From Dipteris shenzhenensis (taxonomy: Eukaryota; Polypodiophyta; Polypodiopsida; Gleicheniales): 64,000 bases of DNA. The first letter of the stretch is position 1. The number at the start of each line of letters is the position of its first letter. The stretch lies in NCBI GenBank assembly GCA_047967505.1, contig CM106538.1; one strand, given 5' to 3'. The position numbers and the translations under genes were made by a program. This document shows positions 44,618-57,404 of the stretch, one piece after another. The notes under the pieces are model-generated. The model ran no database searches and was not told the DNA's origin. It worked only from the letters and a program-made list of their open reading frames with translations.

Positions 44618-44787
44618 TGCTATGAAGGAAAGGGTTAGAAACCCTAACCCTAACCCTAAAGGGGTTTGTATATATTCATCATTTTCAACTAAATATAGTG
44701 TACAATTAGTCATTTGTGGTGTGCTCTCTAGTTGTGCCCTCTCTCCTCACCTCCACTCTTCTCCTCTCCTCTTGCCATATTTGTTCA
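44618..44787 (+). repeat. LTR-like sequence, about 170 bp, copy 2
   Basis: Begins tgctatgaagg, contains CCCTAACCCTAACCCTAAA, the tttgtatatattc block and ends tttgttca. It is followed directly by a tRNA-Met-type primer site, so this copy behaves as a 5' LTR of a small element. Confidence 0.7.
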
Positions 44788-44799
44788 TGGTATTAGAGC
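44788..44799 (+). other. Primer-binding site, tRNA-Met type
   Basis: TGGTATTAGAGC, one mismatch from the initiator tRNA-Met primer word TGGTATCAGAGC used by copia, SIRE and TRIM elements, directly after the LTR-like end. Confidence 0.65.
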
Positions 44800-46060
44800 T
44801 CCCTTGCCTTCCATTGAGGCATTGAGATCATCATGAGAGAGATTGACAGATTAAGTGATTAAGAGTTCTCTTTCGTGTGAGAGTATTTTGTCCATTCCTT
44901 TTTCCGTTCATTTTTTCATGACAATGAGCAGTTCTTAGACTCTTTGTGAGAAGGAGAGTTGTTCATGAGAGATTTCTGTTAAGAGAAAGAGAAATTTCTT
45001 TTCAATTCTTTATTTCGTTGTCTATGTGAGAATTAGAAAGAGAGAGAGAGATTGAAATCCTTTAAGAGATTGTCTCAAATAGAGAAAGATTGATTGCTTT
45101 GAGGACAAGATAGAGATATAGAGGTGGTTAACTCATCCTCTACTCTGCAACAACTAAGATGCCCTTCAAGAGTGCTATCAACAACAACCAGCCACCCTAA
45201 GGACCTCACAACCAATTGAAATAGCAAGGCTTCATCACAAACAACTTTCAACAGTCGACTTGGGCACCAGGCATATTGTAGCTCTTCCACAATGATGACA
45301 TCTCCATCTATATCCGTGACCATAGAAATGCCTATTAGCAAACTACGATGGCCCCTAATCCCTTCTATGCTCTATAGCCGGCAAGCACCTCCTACCATCT
45401 ACCACTCTCACTTGTCCAACAACTGCAAAGGCTCAGTACACGGGAAAATGACTCCAAAGCTTCCGCAACAAAGTGCATGCAAAGTGCATGAGGCAAGTCT
45501 TTAACAAAGCTGACTTCTTCTAGGAAGCCAATGCCATCGACTCATTAAAGGCAGGTAAACACTTGATCTAGCTGCATCTTCAATGACAATGCTCCTGATA
45601 GATAATGGAACAAGACCTTATGCGAGATTCTAGCTACACACACCCAGTAAACCGGCCAGAAGAAGGCACAATGGATGGCTCCTCCAGATAGACACGACCA
45701 CCTTCTTCTACACACAACAATGAACAATGCCTGTGACCCAAACGGCAATGCAAAAGAGTATAAGCAACCTCCGAGCTCTCAACAACACCACGGTGACCAA
45801 GTCGCCCATCAACGCTATCCACAAGGCTTCGCCACATAGTCGATGCCAACGAAACAGCTATAGGATCCTGTAAGTTGACAGAATTGTTTCAAGATTTCGG
45901 TGAATCTTTTGCAATTTTGTTGAATCTGAGTGGCTTATCTTACCTCTTAGTCACCGGTGTGACACATGGAGTCTTATCTACCAAGTCACACATACACACC
46001 ATATCATCAGTGGCCCGGTGTTTGCCACATTATCCATTAGACCTTATCTTGAACGGGGTA
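44800..46060. other. Internal region of the small LTR element or unrelated; no gene recognised
   Basis: A GA-rich 5' part (44820-45060) is followed by a Ser/Thr/Pro-rich 70-codon frame (45292-45504). No third LTR copy was found downstream, so the element's 3' end is missing or unrecognisable. Confidence 0.3.
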
Positions 46061-46440
46061 GCCGTCTACCACTACCACATCAGCAAGAGTGCCATTTACC
46101 TCATCAGCGCAACCAGGTCGGCTTGATAGGTCAACACTGCCATGTAAGCCTCACTGCCACATTAGCACCGAGGTCCCTAGAGCCACATCAATAAGGCCAC
46201 ATCATCACAACCACGTGGCATTGAGCCCATAGAGGCACAATTACCCCTTCGTAGACACACTATGCACCTTGCATGTGCACTCAGATAGTGCCACCTCAGA
46301 GTGCTCCACAAGCATAGTAATCTCTTCATAAACACTACATGTGAACTCACCTGCCATCTTATCATAGTGCTCCATAGACACACCCTTTGGCTAGCACACT
46401 TTCCATGTGACCCCTCTTGCCACATCATCACCTCATCCTT
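46060..46440. repeat. CCACATCA/GCCACAT-rich degenerate repeat
   Basis: Words like ccacatcag, gccacatcat and gtgccacctcag recur about ten times at irregular spacing. No frame is supported. Confidence 0.5.
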
Positions 46441-47191
46441 TTTTCCCCCCTCCACCAGATCAAGCAGTATCTGTTGATCAAGGAAGAATTTGAGGGTGCT
46501 CCAAAAAGGAAAAATGCTCGAATTTTTATGCTCCACATGCTCATTACATTATGTGCACATTTTGGCACAAATATCACACACATTTTAGACTTGGTGTCAA
46601 ATCCACTTCTTGCACACACACAAGTCTCTACATTGATGCATCTGACCCAACACCTAAAATGAACAAAGAAAAGGAATTATTTGTTGCTTTTTCATCGCTC
46701 AACAGTTGGTCTAGAACTAGATCAGAGTAGTTAGATCATCCTTAGAGAAGAGAACTCCAAAGCTACCAATCGAAGCCATGCCCAAAAATTCCCAAATAGT
46801 TCCTACTCAGAGTCAATCCCTTCACTCACATACGGTTTCACATCATTACATTTCCTAAAACCTGACCACCATCAGATCAGTGGGCAAACTTTAGAGTTTT
46901 TTGAGGCATTGGCTAGTGGATCAACATGCAAATTTCACATCATTTTATTTTACACTCACATGCCACCATTATAAAGCCTATTGGCTATTTTTCTGCTTTG
47001 TGCACTTTATTTGAGCCTTGTAAAGCCTCTCAGCTATTCCCAGCATCATTTCCCACAAGCCTTGTAATAGGTTGGATTATATATTGCAGTTCTATCTTTA
47101 TCGACAGTTTAGATTGCACTTGATATAGTCAATGTATTGCAGTTGATTCAGGCAGTGATTTTCATAGGCACTTTGAGTACTATCTTGCACC
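46441..47191. other. No gene recognised
   Basis: AT-rich sequence directly before the copia gag start. The 5' LTR of copia remnant 2 would be expected here, but no LTR ends or primer site could be fixed. Confidence 0.35.
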
Positions 47192-50100
47192 ATGTCTACG
47201 ACTAGAAACCTCAATTTGGAGGCATCTGCTAAGCTAGAAAATTAAAATTATGTCAAATGGAAATACCAAATGGAGACCATTCTTGTATTTTAAGACAAAT
47301 GGGAGTATGTAGATGGGTCTACACCTAGACCATCAAACAATCTAACATCCACCACTCTCACCATTGCCACAACACAAGCAATGAGATCTACACCTGCATC
47401 AATAGTGTCCACACCTACCGCAAATCTTGCCATTGCCCCCAAGCAGAGGAATAATGGGACAAGAAAGACAAATATGCATATCATTTGATCAAGAAGAATG
47501 TGCAAGATGTCATGCTTGGACAGCTCCAACACAATCAAGACATCAAAAGAAGCATGGGATATGTTAGCAGCTCTTTACGAGTCTAAGAACACATCCAAGA
47601 TTCTCACACTAAGAAACTAGATCAACAAGAGTTTTCGCAACACCAATGAAACCGGTCATGCTTACATACTCAGAATCAAGGATTAGAATAATCAACTCAT
47701 AATAGTACGAGAGATTATGAGTCCCACAAAAATTGTTCAAGTCATCTTGAATAAACTAGGAGAGAGTTTCTAGAATCTAGTCCGAAGTATTGCCATTCAA
47801 CGACAAATTCCAACATTGGAAGAATTACAGTCAGTATTACTTGTTTGGCGAAGAACTCAAGACTCAAGCCATTCACACACACAAAGGTCATTCCAATGAT
47901 CCAGCATCCACAGATTCAAATAAAAGCAAAGGTAGAGATAGAAGCTGAGGAGAGCATCTCAAAGGAGTGGTCATCGTCAATAAAATCAACATCATTAGCA
48001 TCAGCATCATCCTTAGTAGCATCAACATCAGCATCCAAGAGGAAATCATTCCAACAAAGGAAGATTCCAAGGAAGAGGGAATGCATCCACCAACATGTCA
48101 AATATTCAGTGCAACTACTATTATAAGTTTGGACACTATGAAAGATATTGCCACAAGAAGCAGTACAACCAAGGAGGTCAATCTTATAGCAATCGAGGGA
48201 ATTTCCATGGAAGAGAAAATCATCGTGGTGGACATTCAAGTCACCATCATTATGCTAATGAACCTCAAAATATGTTCTTTGGAAGTGAGGATATGCAAAA
48301 GACTGATACAGTGTATCCAAACATTGGTTGCAATTAAAAAGGAGAATGCAGCTATCAAATTGATCAAGTAGATCAGGATCCTTGGTACATCGATGGCGGT
48401 GCATCATCTCATATGACAAAGTATTAGCAATGGTTTAGTGAGATGAAACCATTAGAAGGACAAAAGAATGTTGTCTACATTTCAGATAACACACCAAATC
48501 CAATGTAAGGGAAAGGCATTTTCCCTATGAACAATTTCAGTAGTATGAAAGGATTGGTGAAAGATGTACTCTATGTTCCGAAGCTCAGCAAGAACCTCTT
48601 GTCAGTTGGGCAAATGATGAAACACATCTATTGAGTCATCTTTGATGAGATGAATGCTCTATCAAAGATAAATCCAAAGGAAATAAGGGAGTGGAAAAAG
48701 CAATCAAGGAAGGACGCTTGTTCAGAATGGTAGCCTCAGTTCTAGATTACATGCCATGTCAACTCAATAGAAACCAATGCCATTTTCCACAGTATGGCAC
48801 AAGAGATATGGACATGTCAATTACAAAACCTTGATGTGGCTCAGAAATCAAAATATGGCGATTGGAATTCCAAAACTTTAGTTTCTTGGAAAAGTTTGCA
48901 AAGCATGTTGCTTCAGTAAACATAAAATATGGCGATTGGAATTCCAAACCTTTAGTTTCTTGGAAAAGTTTGCAAAGCATGTTGCTTCAGTAAACATATT
49001 TTGGCAGAAGCACATCTCATGCATGAGGTATTCTTGATTTGGGTCATATAGATGTATGGGGTTATGCATAGACTACAACATCAATGGTTCACTTTACTAC
49101 TTGACTTTCATCGATGACTACAAGAGATATTGTTGGGTCTACTTTCTGAAAGAGAATTTTGAAGTGTTTTCCAGATGTCAAGAATTCAAAGCCATGGTTG
49201 AGAACCAGATAGGCAGAAAAATCAAAGTCATGAGATCTAACAAAGGAGGTGAATACATGCCTTCAACATTCATGAATTTTTGCATAAGTAATGGCACTCA
49301 AAGAAAGTTCATTTGTGCAGACACTCCTCAGCAGAATGCAAGATATGAAAGGAAGAATGGTACTTTAGTAGATAGTGCTAGAGCAATGCTCAGTGAGAAG
49401 TATCTTTTGAATTAGTATTGAGCAGAAACAATTGCCATTGCAAACCACTTACTTAATCAGATTTCGACCAAACCGATTTAGGGTATGACACCTTATGAAT
49501 AATTCACTGGATATAAGCCACACATTGGGCATCCCCGCATATTTGGTTGCATAGCATATGCCCACATACATGATGATCATTGCCAAAAGTTGGATATGAA
49601 GTCATGTAAATGCATCATGGTTGGCTAAAGTGAAGAAAGAAAAGCATACAAGTTGTATTATCCCATCAACTAAAAGATCATAATCTCCAAAGATGTAATA
49701 TCTGATGAAGAATCTTAATAGAAAACATCAAATACACAGGAGAAAGACACATCGATTACTTAGTCACCTATAGAAAAGGTTGATGAAGAAGAGCAAGAAT
49801 TACTAGAGACACGCCGAGAAGAGCAACATCATAGATGGTCTACTAGGGAAAGCAGACCACTAATAAGCTTGACATATGCTCAAAAATGCAAAGCAATTCA
49901 AGTTGACGCCACCCATTATGACCTTATGACTACCATCATGTCTATAGAAGATCTAGTGTACTTCGAAGACGCAGTTGACAAGCTAGAACAGAAAACTACT
50001 ATGAATGAAGAAATGGAAGCTTTGTACAAAAACAACACTTGGGAATTCTATGACCTTCCACCAAGAAAGAAGGCCATAGAAAACAAATGGGTTTACAAAG

Positions 50101-50460
50101 TCACGTACAATCTAGGTGGAAGCATGGAAAGATATAAAACCAGACTAGTTGCAAAAGTTTTTGCACAATAATATGGTTAGGATTTTGATGAGACTTATGC
50201 TCCACTAGCAAAGATGGACTCCATACAATACTTGATATCACTAGCAACACTCAACAGATGGAATGTGTACCAGCTAGATGTCAAGAATGCTTTCTCAATG
50301 GTTACCTAGACAAGGAAGTCTACATGCAACAACCAGCAGTTTATCTTGGACCAGGGAAAGAGCATCAAGTTTTCCATCTCAAGAAAAGTCTCTACGGCTT
50401 AAACAAAGCACCCAAAAGTTGGTGTAGCAAAATTGGCAAGTATTTTGGTAAGCAGTAGTT
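47192..50460 (+). pseudogene. Ty1/copia remnant 2: gag to RT
   Basis: The first frame starts at an ATG (47192) and reads LEASAKLEN then, past a stop, YVKWKYQMETIL, a copia-type gag start. A zinc knuckle follows near 48100 with Tyr for one Cys (CNYYYKFGHYERYC). Protease has WYIDGGASSHMT. Integrase has FIDDYKRYCWVYFL but RSNKGGEY, so the second Asp of D-D-E is Asn. RT has KKAIENKWVYKV, FDETYAPLAKMDS and LDVKNAFLNGYLDKEVYMQQP and breaks off before the YVDD motif. Numerous stops. RNase H and the 3' LTR are missing. Confidence 0.8.
48850..48997 (+). repeat. Tandem duplication, 74-bp unit, inside copia integrase
   Basis: The block aaaatatggcgattgg to gcttcagtaaacat occurs twice with one mismatch by eye. 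It is absent from copia remnant 1, so it arose after the two copies split. Confidence 0.9.
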
Positions 50461-52477
50461 CTAGTTTGTAAGTCATGGCAAAGCTATTCAACCCATCTGC
50501 AAAGAAGCAAAAGGCGTAGCTCATGTCCCATTGGTTTTTGAGGAGCCATTCAAGCATGAATATAGATGACAAAGAAGTGAAGTCGCCTAGGCCCATAAAG
50601 AAAAGGTTAGCAAACATTCTCATCTATGATTTCCAAGACTTTAATCATGATTTGGATATGAGTAGCCCTCTGAATGTTGCATGAATGGAATGGATGGGTT
50701 TAATTGAGTATTACAATCTTCAATGGTGGCAATGAGCAATGAATATGGAAGCACAATAGAAATTTCATCACCTGCGGGACACGAAGGTAATGCTAACACT
50801 AAATATGCTGGTCATAGTAGAGTTGATTGCTCAGGTATCCAAATTGCCACTTTTGCCAGAAGCTCCCCATAAATCCCCAATCAGACATCTTGATAAAGTA
50901 ACGGTGAAAGAGTTTGGAGAGCAAGTGCATCTAAAGGGATATTTTTATATGAAGAATGCCATGAAGGGACAAAGAAGGGATCAATGTAGATGGTTCTTGG
51001 AAAGGGTGTTATTGCTGACCAAGCATGATTATATATCTAAGGACAATTATTTTTTGATGCATTATGCCCAACTGAGTAATAAGATAAACTGAGCAACATT
51101 TATGTATGATTGCATAATGGGATAAATTTGAAAAAAAGATAAGCACTAAAAGTACTATGCATAGCAAACTCCAATCCATGACTTGTGCATTGTTTAGTCA
51201 TATACCAAGTCGACCACACCCCCAACAGACGAAGAAAAAGAGAATAAAGGAAAGCCATTGATTGGAGGCATCCCAAGAAAGGAGACATGTAGGCTATTAG
51301 TAGAAGTAGGATATGCATAGGAAGACATAGAAGGGGGCATAGTAGCATAAAAGAAAGGCTTGAAGGAACCCTTGGTGGTTGCACTGTGCACAACAAAAGG
51401 AATAAGAGCCAGGTTGGGCTAAAAAATCAAATAAGTCAAGAAGCCAACTCAAAATAACTATGAGGTGACCATGTCCTAAGGATAAGAAGGAAGCGTAAAG
51501 AATAGCCTAGTACGAGATTGAAAAGAATGAAGAGGTAAATGCAAAACATGAAAATCAGGCTGATAGTCCCAGAGAACCCTTAAACCTTGTGGAACCTATA
51601 CAAATTGTACAATGCAAGCAACCTAGAATTGGAAGCCCTATGCATCAATCTCCACTTGCACAAGATGATGTGGATTATGGGGAAGATGGCTAGGAAGAAG
51701 AGGAGAACCTAGAGGATGAAGAAACAACACTCTTAATGAGGCACATGCAACCCTTTTAGTATTCCAAAAATTTTAGGCACAACAAAGTTTACAAATGATC
51801 AGCATGGACAAAATCTATAATGAATGGCAGCAATTGAAGCATGACGATGACATCCTATTGCATCAGAACAAGTGTTTGAAAGAGGATTTATAGTACCAAG
51901 TAGAAGATCAAAAACTTCTAGTTCAGAAACATAACGAGCAAAACTCTAAGCTAGAATATTCAGTGGATCAAATGAAAGGTAGAGGAGCAAAACTTTTGGT
52001 TCAGAAACATAACAATTACAAGTCTAGGCTAGAATATTCAGTGGATCAAATGAAAGGTAAATTGGCAGAGAAAGATAGAAGCCCTTCAAAAATGGTCCCT
52101 AGAAATCCAACAGGGTTTGTTGATAGAAATGGGAACACCAGTAGAGTAGAGCAGTCAAATAATGTTAAAAAATGTATTGCTCAAAGAAAAATTAGTCGTT
52201 TTAGTTCTAGTAGAGGGACAATTGAAGGCAATGGTTGATGAAGAAGCAATAGAAGTGTCTACAATATTCATGCCTGAGGTAGAATTGACAAAAACATAGA
52301 ATAAGTTATCTGCCTTTATAGTTTTTGAACACGTATTTTAGTTTTCATAGTTTATATTTATAACAAAATAGATATTTAGATGTTCACAGATACATAGATG
52401 TTTGAAACACACTGGCATTATTTTCATTTCAATTTCTACCTAGGAGAATAGTGAATAGCTCTACATGTTCTTTGAAT
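50461..52477. other. Unrecognised, possibly remnant of another retroelement
   Basis: Charged frames are present (50790-51092 with TVKEFGEQVHLKGYFY; 51700 with a Glu-rich stretch) but no domain. A coiled-coil tandem repeat lies at 51911-52066. Confidence 0.3.
51911..52066 (+). repeat. 78-bp (26-codon) direct repeat encoding a coiled-coil unit
   Basis: Units at 51911 and 51989 encode KLLVQKHN then a LEYSVDQMKG end. The period is a multiple of three, and the charged heptad-like pattern suggests it was coding. Confidence 0.75.
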
Positions 52478-52656
52478 GATGTGACGATTACAACAGGAAA
52501 GGGATTTTAAAAGTATGAAGTCTAACGTCTTGGTGGCTTTAGGTCTAGGAATTTGGTCCAAATTCCAACCCCCAAGTGCGCTAAGTGGTGTTAATTGGAA
52601 GTTTGCTAAACCCAAAATCCAATCTAGAATGGTTAATTCTATTTGTAGTTGGAACA

Positions 52657-52690
<34 letters not shown>

Positions 52691-52692
52691 AC

Positions 52693-52735
<43 letters not shown>

Positions 52736-52967
52736 GTATGTATATATATATATGTATATATATGTATATATATATACGTGTGTGTGTGTGATGTGATGAT
52801 TACATTAGGAAAGGGATTTTGAAAGTATGAAGTCTAAAGTTTTAGTGGCTTTAGGTCTAAGAATTTGGTCCAAATTCTAACCCCCAAGTGTGCTAGGTGT
52901 TAATTGGAATTTTGCTAAACCCAAAATCCAATCTAGAATGGTTAATTCTATTTGTAGTTGGAACATC

Positions 52968-53010
<43 letters not shown>

Positions 53011-53015
53011 CATAC

Positions 53016-53068
<53 letters not shown>

Positions 53069-53090
53069 CATACATATACATATACATACG

Positions 53091-53140
<50 letters not shown>

Positions 53141-53270
53141 CATATACATATACATACGTATATATATACATACATATATATATATATACATATATGTATA
53201 TGTATGTATATGTATATATATGTATGCATATGTATATATATGTATATATATATATATATATGTATGTATA

Positions 53271-53321
<51 letters not shown>

Positions 53322-53322
53322 C

Positions 53323-53363
<41 letters not shown>

Positions 53364-53411
53364 ATATGTATATGTATATATATGTATATGTATATATATA
53401 TGTATATGTAT

Positions 53412-53488
<77 letters not shown>

Positions 53489-53620
53489 CATATATATACA
53501 TATATATAAATAAATATATACATACATACATACATACATACGTACATATGTATGTATGTATCTATATATGTATATGTATGTATGTATGTATGTATATCTA
53601 TGTGTGTGTGTTTTTATATT
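52478..53620 (+). repeat. Two-copy 312-bp repeat with TG/TA/ATGT microsatellites
   Basis: A unique block of about 185 bp (gaaagggattt to gtagttggaaca) occurs at 52478 and 52790. Each is followed by (TG)n then (TA)n and ATGT words; the second run is about 650 bp (52972-53620). Long Ile/Tyr and Cys/Val frames here are read-outs of the microsatellite, not genes. Confidence 0.9.
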
Positions 53621-53639
53621 TATATGCAATGATAAAATA

Positions 53640-54540
53640 GCTTTGCAAATTCTAAAAAAACAAAGAGCCAACTATTTTTTGTTAGTAAGACTAAAATATA
53701 CCATTGGCAAAGAAGAAAATACTATCAAAAAGTACCTAGTACTAGTGGTAAACTTAATAGCATTGGTGGATAAATTCTACATGAATTAATTGGTGGTACT
53801 ATGATGTGTGCCACTAGTATAGGGGGTAGTACCACTGGCAACAATGCTTTTACCCACTAGTAGAAGGCCTATTACCGATAATAGTATGCTACTTTTACTT
53901 ACAATATTATTGCCATTTCAGCTATATAAGGATGTTGCTAGCTCATTTAGGAAGTTATTTTGATTTTATAGATTCATTGTGATGGCTCATTGTGATGGAT
54001 GTATGGAAGGTATTTTAGGCCATGGTTAAGTATATGGCATGATTGTGGGATCATGCAATGGAAAAATTATCCTCAAACTTCACAAACCTGAATGTTAAAA
54101 GGACATTAGAAATGTTAAGCTTAGCATAAACAAATAGATCCCAAAATTTAATAGGACAAGTCAAATTTGGGATTAAAGTAAATTGGCAAACCAAGCAAAT
54201 GATTCCAATAAGGCACTACAACGGAAGGTGTGGTACCTTGCCACATTGTCAATCATAGGGAGAAAATGTATTCTACATGGTAAGACTAAGCCTTTATTTC
54301 TCGTGACAATTTTTGGATGTCTTTCTTGAGCTATGGCTTTGGGAGAGCTAAGAAAGGAAGGATGCCCAGATTTTGTTATTACAAATCCTATCTCTAAGGT
54401 AAATGCAATTAGTTTACCAATTTGTAATCAAAGAAAGCCTTTAGTTTCCTATGATGATTTTGCAAGTCTTTATTGAGCCAATGATTTGGGAGAGCCAAAG
54501 AAAGGAAGGATATCCAGATTTTGTGATTTTTATTTTTTGA
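53640..54540. other. No gene recognised
   Basis: Contains ggtggtac, ccactagt and taccactgg words reminiscent of subterminal repeats of CACTA-type transposons (53745-53900), but no terminal inverted repeat was found. Confidence 0.3.
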
Positions 54541-55850
54541 AGAAACAACTGATTTATATTAGATGGGAGGTTAGGCCCCAAAAAAGTCCCAAAAATAGTG
54601 GCCAAATACAGAGGCAACTGCCTAAGGCCTACACTACGTTGCAGTAACCACATATTACAAAAATCGAAGAATCTCCAATAGACCCCAACAGGGAGTCCTT
54701 CCTTCTCAGGAGCATCCCACTATCTAAGATAGACCGCCTTAGCTCCTCCAAAATCAAAAGCACCCTGGCCCTACTGGGATCTGTCGACAAAAAACTAAGG
54801 TATTACCAGACTACCATATTACCACATAGACACACGCACTTAGATGCACCCAATAGCCTGCAGCATAGACCGTCTATGTCCCCCAACCCAAGTTTCCAAT
54901 TAGAACTAAGCAGGAAATCTTGGAATAGACCAACATCCCTGACTGCCCTTTCCATGTGTTCATACTCCTCTAACGATGATGCATTCCCAGAAGAGATGTT
55001 CACCCTTCCTTGGCTCTGCCACAAATTTTGCACATTGGCTTTACTGGCATCCACCTAGATAGCCTACCCCTCACAGGAAGCCAACAGTGGACAATTTTTC
55101 CACAAAAGAAACGATTGTTTCCCCAGTAGATAGGTCTTCCAAATGGATCAAAATCAGTCTTTCCACCCCAGCCTTCACCCCTACGAAGATTCCATTTTCC
55201 GTTGAGATCATCCCCCGTAGCAACTCTCTATACATCACCAATAGACAACACTTTCCCCTTCCACAACACTGAATGGGTTAGAAGGCCACCATTGTGGAAC
55301 CGAAGCAACAATTTGTGACAAGAATCTCACGTTTGCAACAATCTAAACTCGTGCCATACTCAAGCCAGTGGTTTCTTTACCCATATCTACACTTTAGATC
55401 GATGGCATAGTCGGCATCTCCCTGAATCTGAGATCTCCTTCCACCCCTTGTTTCCATGCACCAACCAGACCCGAGACAATATCATACATGGAAACCTTGA
55501 GAGGGAAGCAAGAAATCACCTTATCATACCATGACAGGCCACATCCCATTGTCCTAGGCAAGCTGTTCATCTTTCTAGGTTAAGCTTACTATGGAGTCTC
55601 TAGACAATTTTTGGTGATAGAATTTTGGGATGAAGAAGGAGCATGCCCCTTGGCCGGATGGATTCACGGCCGATTTCTTCTTGCATTTATGGGATTTACT
55701 TAAGTTTGGCAAAAATATGGCCAACAAGGCAGTGATTAAGGGTGCTCTGTTTGCTTTTGCTGATGTCAAGATTGAGATTTGGTGATTGACAATGCTCAAC
55801 ATCTCGTATAAGGTGATAGCTAAATCAAATGCATGTATGCATTTGGTTTC
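54541..55850 (-). repeat. LINE-derived inverted repeat, left arm
   Basis: Its reverse complement matches 56102-57395. On the minus strand, 54541-55590 is the 3' part of a plant LINE: a zf-RVT-like region (CAKFVAEP.. HLFWEC words near 55000) and the 3' end. From 55590 to 55850 the LINE sequence is inverted and encodes PDGFTADFFLHLWDLL (RT motif 1) on the plus strand. Stops are frequent. Confidence 0.75.
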
Positions 55851-56101
55851 TTCCCACAACCCCACAAGTCAGGCACATACAAGTCGAGGCATTGTCAAAG
55901 AGCAATTGAACCATCCTTTAAATGTTAACCCAAAGCCTAGATGATCCAAAACAACAATAATGAATTCCCAAGATACTCAACCATACGCTTTGTCAAAGTC
56001 TAGCCCAAATAGAATGGACCTCTGGCCCGTTGCATAGGCTTAGTCTAATGCCAAAGAAACATTCAAGATGTTGTCTAGTATATCCCTTCCCTTTCCTTAC
56101 C
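55851..56101 (-). pseudogene. Spacer of the palindrome: LINE RT fragment
   Basis: On the minus strand this 250-bp loop reads LFGLDFDKAYG and then WEF, RT motif A of a LINE. It also matches, in reverse complement, 57405-57650. Confidence 0.6.
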
Positions 56102-57395
56102 AACCAAATGCATACAGACATTTGATTTAGCTATCACCTTATACGAGATGTTGAGCATTGCCAATCACCGAATCTCAATCTTGACATCAGCAAAAGCAAA
56201 CAGAGCACCCTTAGTCATTGCCTCATTGGCCATATTGACCAAACTTGAGTAAATCCCATAAATGCAAGAAGAAATCGGCCATGAATCCATCCGGCGGCCC
56301 AGGGGCACGCTCCTTCATCCCAAAATTCTATCACCAAAAATTTTCTAGAGATTCCATGGTAAGCATAACCTACATGTTTTAGGGAAAGATGAACAGCTTG
56401 CCTAGGACAGTGGGCTGGGCCTGTCATGGTATGACAAGGTGATTTCTTGCTTCCCTCTCAAGGTTTCCATGTATGATATTGTCTCGGGTCTAGTTGGTGC
56501 ATGGAAACAAGGGGTGGAAGGAGATCTAAGATTCACGGAGATGCTGACTGTGCTGTCGATCTAAAGTGTAGATACGGGTAAAGAAACCACTCGCTTGAGT
56601 ATGGCACGAGTTTAGATTGTTGTAAACGTGAGATTCTTGTCACAAATTGTTGCTTCGGTTCCACAATGGTGGCCTTCTAACCCATTTGGTGTTGTGGAGG
56701 GGAAAGTGTTGTCTATTGGTGATGTATAGAGAGCTACTGCGGGGGAGGATCTCAACAAAAAATGGAATCTTCGTAGGGGTGAATGCTGGGGTGGAAAGAC
56801 CGATTCCGATCCATTTGGAAGACCTATCTACTGGGGAGACAATTGTTTCTTTTGTGGAAAATTGTCCATTATTGGCTTCCTATGAGGGGTAGACTATTTA
56901 GGTGGATGCCAGTAAAGCCGATGTGCGGAATTTGTGGTAGAGCCAAGGAAGGGTGAACATCTCTTCTGGGAATACATCATTGTTAGTATGAACACACGGA
57001 AAGGGTAGTCAGGGATGTTGGTCTATTCCAAGATTTCCTACTTAGTTCTAATTGGAAACTTGGGTTGGGGGACTCTATGCTAGCAAGTTGTTGGGTGCGT
57101 TTAAGAGCGTGTGTCTGTGTGGTAATATGGTACTCCGGTAATACCTTAGTTTTTTATCAACAGATCCGAGTAGGGCCAAGGTGCTTTTGATTTTGGAGGA
57201 GCTAAGGTGGTCTCTGTCTTAGATAGTGGAAGAAGGAAGGACTCCCTATTGGGGTCTATTGGAGATTCTTCGACTTTTGTAATATGTGGTTACTGCAACG
57301 CAGTGTAGGCCTTAGGCAGTTGCCTTTGTATTTGGCCACTGTTTTTGGGACTTTTTTGGGGCCTGACCTCCCACCTAATATAAATCAGTTGTTTC
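56102..57395 (+). repeat. LINE-derived inverted repeat, right arm
   Basis: Reverse-complement partner of 54541-55850. It contains the same inversion breakpoint (near 56330), so the whole inverted block was duplicated as one unit. The 3' end of the LINE (near 57395, aatataaatcagttgtttct) is shared by both arms. Confidence 0.75.
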
Positions 57396-57404
57396 TATAT
57401 GCAT

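Noticed and set aside
44639-44663. True telomere or interstitial telomere array
   Set aside because: Only three CCCTAA units, inside an LTR copy that has a related worn partner at 43.7 kb.
52877-53671. Long Ile/Tyr/Thr-rich ORFs on both strands
   Set aside because: They are read-outs of the TA/TG microsatellite; all frames are open there.
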